Below are positions 54,727 through 64,000 of a stretch of 64,000 nucleotides of DNA, one piece after another. The translations under genes and the position numbers were made by a program. Source of the stretch: Cordilura impudica (taxonomy: Eukaryota; Arthropoda; Insecta; Diptera; Scathophagidae); NCBI GenBank assembly GCA_963682025.1, contig OY821517.1, forward strand, positions 104,906,505 to 104,970,504, read 5' to 3'. Numbering within the stretch: position 1 is the stretch's first letter; each line of letters opens with the position of its first letter. Under the pieces are notes generated by a model. That model worked only from the letters and a program-made list of their open reading frames with translations. It was not told where the DNA came from and made no database searches.

Positions 54727-55516
54727 ATGGTAAGAACTGAGGAGATTTCAATTAAAACTCGTCACCATATTCCCTACACAAAATTGGGAAAAGCAATCAA
54801 GCAGTTGTAAAGGAGCTCAAAGTATCGAATCGTGGACTATATTGTGAAAAAATTCAAAGAGGATGGTACAATTGCAAAAACAAAAATCGAAGCGTAGTAC
54901 CAGATTAACAACAAAACGAAATCAACGCCTAACAGATCCAGAAATAACCGCAAACAAAGGCAGCTGCCGACCGAATGCAGTAAAATAAAAGAAAAAGATT
55001 AGAGTGGGGTAAAAAATATGAAAACTGGGCTTTCAACGATTGTCCTTTGGTCAGCTGAATCGAAGTTTCAAGTGTTCGGCTCCAAAGGCGAGTTTTTGTG
55101 AGGCGCTCAGCTGGAGAACGTGCGTCAAATGCATGTGTCGTTCCAACAATCGAGCTATGCAGAATAAAAGGAGTACCCGATAAAACCCAGTACAAAACTA
55201 TCCTGAAAGATCGTGCCAATGTCACTGGATTAAGAATTGTGGGTCGAGAAATCATACTTTAGCAAGATAATGGCCCAAAACATACAGCAAAAATTTGCGA
55301 GCAGTGTTTAGAGACCACAGTCACCTGACGTCAATCCCAAAGAGTTACTGTGGAATGAATTGGACAGGAAGGTTCGGACTACCTGTCTTGTATCTAAGGA
55401 AGAATTGTTGAATAAACTGCGGGAAGGATGGAACCAGATTACTGCAGAAACTTTGAAAAAATTGATTGAAATTGTACGAAATGGGGTTGGTCATATTGAT
55501 GAATCTAAAATTTAAG
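54727..55516 (+). pseudogene. Tc1-like transposase pseudogene, family C
   Basis: From ATG at 54727: MVRTEEISIKTRHHIPYTKL, a helix-turn-helix region with stops, then LEWGKKYENWAFNDCPLVSA-ESKFQVFG (55000-55090) where the catalytic Asp is replaced by Ala-Glu, DNGPKHTA read out of frame near 55265, and QSPDVNPKELLWNELDRKVR with the final Glu region altered (N-P-K-E). C-terminal helix to a stop at 55516. At least four frameshifts or stops. Inactive. Confidence 0.8.
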
Positions 55517-56405
55517 AATAGAGTGTAGTTTCCAAAAACTATTTATGTAAATAGTAAATGTAAATACTAAGGAATATATGTTTTAAGTGTGAAAATTTTC
55601 ATTGAAAAATAAATATGGACATTTGAGGGAGACTGGGTAAGTCATACCAGTACCCTGCCATTATATGAGCACTCAAAAAAGCAATGTGTGACGAAGGTAA
55701 ATGTTTAATGAGGATTGAAAGACCACTTTTGACTTAATTTGGTTCCTTCAGAAGTCAATCCATAATTAGTGATTAGGTTTTTTGTGCAAAACCTTAATTT
55801 TTTTTCTGCTGATATTAATTTTCTAATTATTAAAATAATTTAATACAGTATTTAATTTAGTTTAAAAAACCTTACAATGACTTCCATCTCATAAAAGATC
55901 GGTTTTTAACATATCTCTTCCGGTTTTCAATAGTTTTTAATTTAAAATTTTTTAAAAGAAAAATTAGAAATAAAATTCAAAACTCAAATTTGTGATTTAG
56001 TGGGTGAGAATACATTTCACGTAAAGTCCTAAAACTATGTATTTTTCTTTGCGAAATTACTCTTTGGTGTTTCTCTACCGCAAAATAACAAATTCGTTAC
56101 AAAAATTCTAGTAAAAAAATAAATAAACGAAAATAAAATTTTTTTTTTGTGATGCCAAAACAACGGAAACTTTTAAACTACTGTACCAAAGTTTATTAAA
56201 ACAATACAATTAAAAGATAGTATGAAAGAAAAATTTATAAAATCTTAACCATTATTTAAATAATTATAGTTTCTGACATTTTCTTTCAACTGCTTTTAAA
56301 TACAATTGTATTTTTCAAACTTATAAAAAAAGTTATAAAATTAATTATTATAAAAGAATGGCAAGAATAAAATTTTTTGAAGAGTTAAAAATCAAATAAT
56401 AAATT
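55517..56405. other. no recognised feature
   Basis: AT-rich DNA between two Tc1 relics. Confidence 0.4.
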
Positions 56406-56409
56406 ATTT

Positions 56410-57420
56410 TTCTGCTGGTCCAAAGCAAAAGAAAATTTGTTAGAAATATTCCATGAATAAAACCATAATTTCAATAATTTCGAGAAATATCTTAAAAGAG
56501 GTACGGTGACACACGAGGCGCAGGCCCCTTAAAACGAGCCAAAAACACGATAATATAATAACAAGAGTTAAAAACATTTCAAAAAACGCTACCTAAGAAG
56601 CATGTGCTCGAAATGTTTCCCGATGAGCAATGGATACTGATCTTACTTGTTGCCGTCCTGTGAAGAGAGCATTGATATCAGTGAAAAATCGTCTGGCTTG
56701 CATACATTTTGTTAAAGAACACGTGAACGGGTCAAGACGGAATTGGAATACTGTTCTCTTTTCAGGTGAGTTTAAGCACTATTTAAGAGGCCATTATGGA
56801 AGGACGTTTGTGCTACGACCAAAGGAAAAAATACTAGACCTGAAATATACGACTAAAACTACTAAGTTTGGCGGTGGCAATATTATGGTATTGGGTTACT
56901 TTTCGGGGATAGGAATAGGTCCAGTTCATGAAGTAAAAGATACTCTAACAGGAATTGGATACAGGCAAATTCTAAATGACATAATGCATCCATACGCGTA
57001 GGAAAATATGCACCTGGCCTGGAAGTTCCAACATGACAATGACCCAAAATACATCTCCAAAGTTGTAACCGAATAGGTACAATCTAATTCAGTTATTGTT
57101 TTGGTATGGCCAGCCCAATCACCAGATCTCAATCCCATAGAGAATCTATGGGAAATTGTAGATCGAAAAATTTGGACACGAAATTACGCAAACAAAACAG
57201 GTCTAATAGAGGCATTTAATTATAAGTGAAAAAATTTTTCAATGGATATCATCAGCACGCCTCGGCGTTGTGAAGCAGTACTAAAAAAAATGGAGATCCA
57301 ACAAAATATTGATACCAAAAGTAGATGGAAAGTTTAAAATTATTGTATAGAAAAGGTTTCCAATATTTTGTCAACAGAATAAAAATTAATACTTTTAAGT
57401 TTTGTAATTTTTTTTTCTGA
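56410..57420 (+). pseudogene. Tc1-like transposase pseudogene, family A copy 2
   Basis: Same family as 10385-11260, opposite strand. The open part 56630-57001 contains SRRNWNTVLFSGEFKHYLRG (first catalytic Asp changed to Gly, SGEF), GGGNIMVLGYFSG and YRQILNDIMHPYA, ends at TAG, then WKFQHDNDPKYISKVV with the second Asp, a stop, and PAQSPDLNPIENLWEIVDRK. The spacing from the second Asp to the last Glu is 34 residues (DD34E). The copy is longer and less damaged than copy 1, but still dead. Confidence 0.87.
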
Positions 57421-57714
57421 AGTGCGTTTTTAAAGCTTTAAGTGCATCTGGCCTGGCTTTTTCCAATGCCGATGTCTAGTAATTTTACAGTTCAGTTATT
57501 TTCCTCAATTCTGAGCGGAGAAAATAACACAGCCTTTTCTATGCGTGCTCTTTGAAATTACTTATAATAACTAAATTTTTCTAGCACTTTAATAATAACT
57601 AGCAGATTGCAGCGCTCGATATTCGAGTGCAATTTGTAGGCAACATTATTTTTCAACTTATCCAATTCACAAACCAACACTTTTCTGGTTTGTTATTATT
57701 GTGAATGAAGATAA
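57421..57714. other. family-P fragment and unassigned DNA
   Basis: 57597-57655 ('ctagcagattgcagcgctcg', 'ttcgagtgcaattt') matches the repeats at 43400-43470 and 50630-50700. The rest is unassigned. Confidence 0.4.
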
Positions 57715-57965
57715 CAAACTCATTAACAAACATATTAACACATTTAATAAACACACATATAGCATATGTATAATTTTATGTATGTGTTAGTAGCAACTTT
57801 AAATGCAATTTACTCAAAATAAAGGACAAAATTCAAAAATCTGGAAATCTGGAAAACAGCTAAAAAGAAATACCTTTCAAATAATATACGATTGGTCAAA
57901 ATCGGGATAAAATGGTGGAACAAAATATCGGTCACAAGAAATCGCGTAGCCTATTCATATTATAA
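57715..57965 (+). repeat. dispersed repeat family C, copy 3
   Basis: 'cacacatatagcatatgtat', 'gtgttagtagcaactttaaa', 'cctttcaaataatatacgat', 'gtcacaagaaatcgcgtagc'. Matches 42800-43045 (reverse) best, and 15415-15650 less closely. Confidence 0.7.
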
Positions 57966-59529
57966 TTAAATATCGTAGGAAAATTTGTGATCATTGCAAT
58001 CGAAAAAACTTAGAAGAACAATAAATTTGGAATTCGTAATTATTAATTTTTATCATTAAAGATATATTAATTTATTTTATTCTTTAATTTTTATTTAAAA
58101 ATAAGTAAATAAAAAATAAAATCAAAATCATATGATTCCGATTTAATCAATAAAAAACTAAATACCATTGTCTCAACTGAATATTACAATTTACACAATC
58201 GGATTAATTTTTAAAAAATTAGTTGTGTTAGACTTCATTTGGTAATTTTGAAAATAGTTTTCAGTAATATTTAATTATTATTTTTCAGACTACCAAAATT
58301 CAGTTGGCAACAAATTTGGTTGCTGCAATGAATCCGCGTTCTCTCTGTGCATGTAGGATATCTTTTATTTTAGTTATTATTTTTTTTTTTTAATTGCGGC
58401 AATAAACAAATAAAATCTTAATTCCATAGTAGTAACTAAATTAGACAATTCGTATAATCGAATTTAGGGTTGTTTAAAAATGCTAATTCAGTAATAACAA
58501 CAGAATTGGGTTGGCAACAAATTCGGTTGCTACAACGAATCTATTTTCTGTGTGAAGAGTTAACAAAGGATATTTAGAAATGATTAATTAAGATGGTAAA
58601 TTGGTCGAGGTAGTTATCCCGCAGAGTTTCGATTTTCCGAGAATCATTAATTTTGTTGTTTGTGCTTCACTTCCAATACCATCCTTATAAGTTTTTTATT
58701 ATCATTTAAACTGACACCGTACTATTTCTCCCTATTGATTTATTTTATTAAATGGAAACATGTTACTGCTTGCTGATAATCAAATAGTGACCCAATTTTC
58801 CTTTTGTCTTTGTTAGTTGTTAAAGTTGGATACTCCTCGTCATTTTGTGTTGCTGTCGGCAGCAACATAATGTTGTTAAATGTTGTAGTTATAGTTAAAC
58901 TAAGAACAACAACAAAAATATGCGATATTAGACTTTAAACAGTTATGGCTTTTAAAGGATGGGAAATCAGTTGAAGGCATTAGATTTATGTAAAATTATT
59001 TTTGATATCTAACCACCATACTGTAGGTGGCAAACTCGGTTCCCACTACAGAAAACCAAAACAAATCAACTAGGTTGCAATAAGAATGTAGATGATAAAA
59101 ATCGGAGAGTATGAATTTGTGGTATAACAGATGACCTTACATTAACGGACTTGAATGATGAAACTGACCTATTTTTAATTTTTATTTTTTTTAACTATCA
59201 TCAAATCACTTAAAAACTTAAATACAATATTTTAACAATTTACAAAAAGTATTATAAAAACCCCAACCCATAAAAACGAAGTTTTTATTAAACTCCCTTT
59301 ATTTGTAAATTAATTTACCATCATGTAATTAAATAATTGACTGAAATAATTGAATAATTGAATGAAAATGTTAGATTATTTTTTTGTCGTCGCCGCGAGT
59401 CTGCCTTGGATCACGGGAAAAGGTTTAAAAATCGATCCAAAATTTTGTCGACAAACAGACAAGCAGTCACTACGAGTTAATATAAAGGGAGTAAGAATTA
59501 AAACTTAAGTTTTATTAACAAAAAAAATA
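57966..59529. other. no gene; one pair of short direct repeats
   Basis: 58304-58365 and 58509-58570 share 'ttggcaacaaatttggttgc' (a/c changes) and 'aatccgcgttctctctgtg'-like sequence with 'aggatat' following, about 205 bp apart. Nothing else recognised. Confidence 0.5.
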
Positions 59530-60105
59530 TCAGAAACTTGCAAAAAAAAAAATACACGTAAGGTAATTTTTTTGTATTATTTTTCGTAAATCTATGGAAG
59601 AATTCCTCACAACAAATTCTTCTAAAATGATCATTATGGGCATAGTTTTGACGAAAAATTTCAATGGAATAAAATTTCTGGTTGATCGTTGTGGAACAGT
59701 AAATGATAAGTTGTTTATAAGGAAATCAGAGCAAATTTCATCGATAATCAATTTAATTCAAAACGAGTAGGATGTGTAATTATAGCGAGACTAGTTGTAT
59801 AGTATGGTAATCCCGTAACATTGTTATGATACAAATTTCGTTGACAAAATAGTAGAAGATATTTTTGGACAGATTCAATTTTATTGCAGTGACTATTGAT
59901 AGACCCGTATTCTAAAATCAGTCTAATTAACGATGTCTAAAGTTGTTTAGTGATGTAAACGTCCATGAATTCTTTAGCGCATCATTTTATAAAAGCAAGA
60001 ACTCCACGAGCTTTATTAGAACCCGTTGTAATATGTCGAAGGCAATTTAATTTAGAATTCAATAGAATACTCAAATCCACGAACGAGTCCACATGTCAAA
60101 AAGAC
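59530..60105 (-). pseudogene. Jockey-type LINE C-terminal fragment
   Basis: Minus strand gives DSFVDLSILLNSKLNCLRHI, ARGVLAFIK, IRLILEYGS and IESVQKYLLLFCQRNLY, matching 30657-31169 in order, then, in frame 59751-59530, IIDEICSDFLINNLSFTVPQ and RSTRNFIPLKF, the last conserved block of this LINE type. 5' truncated with stops. Confidence 0.8.
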
Positions 60106-60239
60106 AACAAAAACTATAAGCAAACAAAAATGTGTATACTTCGCAGATATATATCCATGTATATGTACATACTCTGTTACGTATGCAAAAATTTCAATAT
60201 TTATTTATTTATATATATTAATTACAATGCAAAGTAAAT

Positions 60240-60365
60240 TTGTATTCTAATTTGGGTCCAGGGATAAGCCGGGTGACAAAGACCATTTGGCTGGTTTTTG
60301 CAGCGATAGACAAAAGCCTCTGGTGGGAATTGAACCCACGACCCCCGCATGATAGGCGAGTATGC
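60240..60365 (-). repeat. tRNA-derived SINE, copy 2
   Basis: Reverse strand: GCGGGGGTCGTGGGTTCAAT with B box GGTTCAATTCC, CACCAGAGGCTTTTGTC, 'tatcgctgcaaaaaccag' and tail. Same family as 37552-37710; the head is truncated or changed near 60365. Confidence 0.75.
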
Positions 60366-60436
60366 TTATATTTCAATATTTTTGAGTTTTATATTAAATT
60401 TAATCGGAGTATCTCTACATTTTCGGACGTTATTCC

Positions 60437-60690
60437 TCAGCTTATCGGCCTAGAGGCTCCAAATTCAATACCAACCTGCACAAAATAATGACAAACAAAT
60501 GGTAAATGCTTTATTTTGTGAATGAGCGTGATTTGAAAAGACAGACGGACATCGCTATATCGACTAGAGGTTTTATAAGGATCAGCAATACATATATACT
60601 TTCTGGGATCGAAATTTCTTCGATGTGTTTCAAACGGAATGACAAACTGATATATACTATCTGCACAGTGGTATGGAGGGTATGCAAAAA
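60437..60690 (-). repeat. mini-me-like element copy 6, partial
   Basis: 'ccaacctgcacaaaataatg', 'gaatgagcgtgatttgaaaa', 'gacggacatcgctatatcga', (TA)n-like 'atacatatatact' and the end 'gtggtatggagggtat' at 60668-60683. Confidence 0.7.
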
Positions 60691-60719
60691 TAAATTACTA
60701 CATTAAATATTGCTTAAGT

Positions 60720-61640
60720 TAATAACTTGTACGATATCCTTTACGCTTTACCATTATTAAAGTATCCTCATTACTTATTTTAACCCACTCATCCAAAATG
60801 ACGCTATTTAACATTTCCTTTGGGGCTTTTGTAAGCCAACGGATTCTGCACTCCAGTAAATCGCACAAGTGCTCTATAGGATTAAGATCGGATGATTGGG
60901 GTGGTGACTTCAATTGATTTTTAGTATTGTAGATCAAACACATCTTGACATTGTGTGCCGTATGTTTTGTATCGTTATCCTGTTGGAACCAAAAATCTGA
61001 TCCAAGGCTCAGTTGTTTGTTTTTGTTTGGAAATATTTATGTATCCAATTTGATCTATTATAGGCTCAAAAAACACGAGTTTACAAACCCCGTTGCCTAC
61101 CATACATCCCCAAACCTTAATACCACCTCCACCGTGTTTCACCTTTAGCAAAAGATATTCTTTATTTAATCCAGTTTCACTTTTTCGCCAAACTAACGTT
61201 TTTCTTTTAAAGCCGAAAATGCAGAAGTTGTTTTGATCTTAAAATAAAATACGTACCCAAAATTCTGACATCAGAAATTAATTACTGACTATCTACGTGC
61301 TTCACGATCATGATAGTCAGATTTTTTTAATATTTTGAGAATGGCATCTGCATGGATGCTTTTGCCGAAGGATTCTTTGATTTTAGAACAAGTTTGGGAT
61401 GCAGTAATTCTGGTGTAATGTTTTACTGACGCCTAAATAGTTCGCTTTTCGCGCTCAGTTAGTTTGGAGGGACGACCAGAACGAGGTTGGACAAAACTGT
61501 ATTGGTGAAGTTGTACTTTTGATAGACCTTTTGCACTGAGTAATGGCTTCTGCATATGACCCGACTATTTGACGAAAATATTGACCCTAATTTCTAAGAT
61601 TTATGATAATGTTTCTCTCGTCGACACCCATTTCTTTGAA
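60720..61640 (-). pseudogene. Tc1-like transposase pseudogene, family B
   Basis: Minus strand: helix-turn-helix hook GRPSKLTER at about 61470, a W-R-K-S-E-T-G segment and HGGGGIKVWGCM-like stretch near 61100-61160, FQQDNDTKHTA near 60985 in broken frames, then the frame 60943-60719: LKSPPQSSDLNPIEHLCDLL with the last Glu, then a C-terminal helix. Second catalytic Asp and last Glu present; frameshifts throughout. Confidence 0.8.
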
Positions 61641-61849
61641 ATTGGGACTCATCTCAAAATATAGTTTCCAAAAGAAATGTAATTAAGTCAAATCTACTTT
61701 ATTCAAACAAGTTTGTCTTCTACTAAAACAAAATCGGTCGTTGCATAATTCGTGGGATTCCCCTAACTGTAAATGTACGAATAATTTTTGTGATTATCAG
61801 TAGTTTTGCGTTTTAAACAAAAAAATTTTAAGTGGAAAGTTTCTACTAT

Positions 61850-62690
61850 AGTGAATTATGGGATTGAGAAAATATTTATTTTTATTTTCAGTTTCTTGTC
61901 AAGTATAGTTACTCTGGGCTTCAATTTTTGGCGGAATGCTTTGAAACTTAAAGGAAGTATTCTCTTTATGTATACAGCTCTAAGGAATACAATTTTTTAT
62001 TACGTCATTGTGGAAAAGTGTTAATTTTGTTTAACACTTTTTGCATAATTTCTGATCTTTTCGAGTAGTTGTCTCCACACGCTAACAATATTATCGGAAT
62101 GCTTTGAAATTTTTAAAACATAATCTCTACAGATATACAAATTGAAATACTAATAGTTTTTCGAAGTGTTCTTGAATTTTTTTTTAATAGATATTGAACA
62201 TATACTAAGAACATAATTTCATACATTTGATTGGAAAGTAACTGATCTTTTTCGAGTAGTAGTTAGCCCACTCCACAGTTTTTTTTTTTATATCAGAATG
62301 CTTCAATATTTCAAGGAATCTATTGATACAACTGAGTGGAAAACATAAACCATGGGTACCATGTATTTTTGGAAATTTTTTTTAAATGATTTCAAACATC
62401 TATGAAGTCAATATTTTCATACATTTATATGGAAAGTGGTCGAGCTTTTAAGAGTAGTAGTTTGCCCCCCCCCCCCAGAGGGACATTCTGATTCAAGTGT
62501 TTCCTGATATTTGTGGGATTCCAAAAAGTACATATTTGTTATACTAAATACTTATAGTTATCTTTTTACATGCTTTCAAACATGAAATATTTAAGTTGCC
62601 ATTACTCAGGCTACTCGTTCGGATCGCATGTCTCATTTACTACACGAGCTTCGAGCTACTCGAGTAGCTTGGGTAGGCTCTAGTAGAAAT
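61850..62690 (-). repeat. dispersed repeat family S, copy 2, tandem structure
   Basis: Three units of about 190 bp start with 'gatctttttcgagtagtagt'-like words near 62057, 62243 and 62440; each is followed by 'agaatgctt-aa-atttcaa'. The outer part has 'ctcgagtagcttgggtaggc' words (62655-62680), as at 35075-35160. A pure C(12) run lies at 62465-62476. Confidence 0.65.
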
Positions 62691-62889
62691 CTTCCTTAAG
62701 ATGTATCTTTCCAATGTATCCATGGTAAAAAGTTCATAATTCAAAATATTTTATTAACATTTTTATAAATTTTTAAAATTTTCATCTTCAAGTGTACGGT
62801 TACTTTTTCTAGCAATTGTATGTATATCTCTAGGCAACAAGTATATGACAATCTTATTTAAATTTAGTTTATGTTTATTTTGTATGTTC

Positions 62890-63010
62890 GTGCGTCTATT
62901 AATGACATCACCATATTTTGTTGGAAGCTAACATTAGACCTTCTCCCGAAACACATGGTGTAGTTTATTCGATAGTCGGCTTAGACCAGTTATAACGTTG
63001 CTACTTGTTG
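62890..63010 (+). repeat. dispersed repeat family B, right-end fragment
   Basis: 'acattagaccttctcccgaa', 'gatagtcggcttagaccagt', 'gctacttgtt' matches the end of 11478-12255. Confidence 0.55.
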
Positions 63011-64000
63011 TTTTTAATGCTGTTCATATGGAAACACAATAAACACTTAAGTTGTTTGGCTGCTGTAGTTACTTATTTATTGTGTGACATAATTTTCCTA
63101 CAGAAATAAATGTTAAATCCACGGTCGAATCGCTACTCAAATTGCTGCTTTGTTTATGTTTTTCACTTTTTTTTTTTAAAAGAAATAAACGATTATTATT
63201 GTCACGTAACATGCATGCACCACAAAATACTCGTATACTCGTACATACATATATAAATTTTATAGAGAAACCGTCAGTAGACAATTAGGTGAAGTTCAAA
63301 ATTATTACATTTTGTTTTGTGTTGGTACTTAACACGTTCAACTCAAATACACGCATAGAAACTTGTTTGTTAGAGATCATTTCATGTTTTCATTAGACTT
63401 AATAAATCACATTGTTGATGCTAGGTCTTCTAAGTATGATGTGTCAAGAGATGAGTTTCGTTTGAATAGATTTATGAAAGCTAAACCCCAACCAACCACA
63501 CCTTAAAGTTAAGATCTAAACAAGTGCTATGTTTTTGAATTTTTTTTTCATATGTGGCTTAATTGATAAGTTTATGTAATTAGATAATTATATTTTCAAT
63601 ATTGTTTATGCTTTTACAAAGAAAATTGTGGTGTCGTCTGCATTTTGGATTTCGCCTTCAAAACCATCGGCGGTGGCGGTTCAAAATGAGTGATTTTGAC
63701 TAAATTAAAATTATTTACCGCATATGAGCGTTATATAAAATAGAAATGACATTTCTCAAAACCTAACCATAATTGTTGTCCGTTTTTACAATTTCTTATT
63801 TTTTTACAAAAAGAATAATGTTTTTTTTTGTTTTCAAAGAAAGAATTATCTTCTATCTGAAAAAATTCATTATTTTTATATTATTAGAGTAGATCATGGG
63901 TAAATGAGAAAAGAAATCGGCTATACCTTACTACGATTAAAAAACAGATGTTCGTCTATAACAATTTTAAGTTGGTTAAAATATTTAGAAAAAAACGCAA
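63011..64000. other. no recognised feature to the window end
   Basis: AT-rich, with ordinary short frames. No gene, repeat or RNA identified. Confidence 0.4.

Overview
The window looks like AT-rich intergenic or intronic DNA from a higher fly, and I could not identify any host protein-coding gene in it. The case for a fly rests on repeats. There are at least six copies of a mini-me-like element, with a (TA)n block, a conserved core and a (GTCY)n block, a design described from dipterans. A second dispersed family ends in CTTACTTGTTT. There are also many mariner, Tc1, Jockey-type and R1-type remnants of kinds common in flies. A calyptrate fly (blow fly or house fly relatives) is my guess from the repeat style; it is an inference.

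Layout. 1-5000: mini-me-like copies in otherwise unremarkable AT-rich DNA. 5013-9075: a 4-kb heptamer satellite, (TTTTTAA)n, with blocks of a related heptamer TTTTYCA. 9.3-13.2 kb: mini-me fragment, Tc1 pseudogene, a long family-B repeat and a Helitron-like 3' end carrying an exon-like fragment. 14.3-15.8 kb: foldback-type element, a repeat copy and a 140-bp MITE. 17.3-20.9 kb: Penelope-like 3' end with a hammerhead-ribozyme-like motif, a mariner/mini-me composite present twice, and a Tc1 relic. 21.4-22.1 kb: minisatellite of about 128 bp period. 24.2-29.2 kb: R1-type LINE tail holding a MITE, then a nearly full-length but broken APE/RT LINE. 30-33.3 kb: Tc1 relic and a Jockey-type LINE interrupted by a 403-bp MITE. 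33.3-35 kb: unique-looking DNA. 35-36.9 kb: mariner pseudogene inside a tandem-structured repeat. 37.5-37.8 kb: tRNA-derived SINE with an inverted duplication. 39.6-41.7 kb: decayed DNA transposon with an intron-containing transposase-like gene; the MITE at 15.7 kb is its deletion derivative. 42.4-45.6 kb: mariner C-terminus, repeats and T-rich DNA. 45.7-49.8 kb: an old mariner/IS630-type transposase split by a complete 3203-bp Transib (RAG1-related) transposon. 50-64 kb: SINE, palindromic MITE, piggyBac deletion derivative, three Tc1 relics, a Jockey fragment and dispersed repeats.

The most informative object is the Transib at 46478-49680. It has an 18-bp perfect terminal inverted repeat, a 5-bp CAGTG target duplication, an open two-exon transposase of 723 codons, and every catalytic and zinc-binding residue I can align to RAG1. 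Removing the element and one CAGTG restores the conserved E-motif reading frame of the older transposase it hit. The second is the 39.6-kb transposon, whose terminal structure ties an otherwise unnamed arthropod protein family to transposition. The third is the hammerhead-like motif downstream of a Penelope-like C-terminus, with a diverged second copy that keeps the helices.

All family assignments come from motifs read by eye; no database search was possible. Boundaries of decayed copies are approximate unless a terminal repeat and target duplication are stated.
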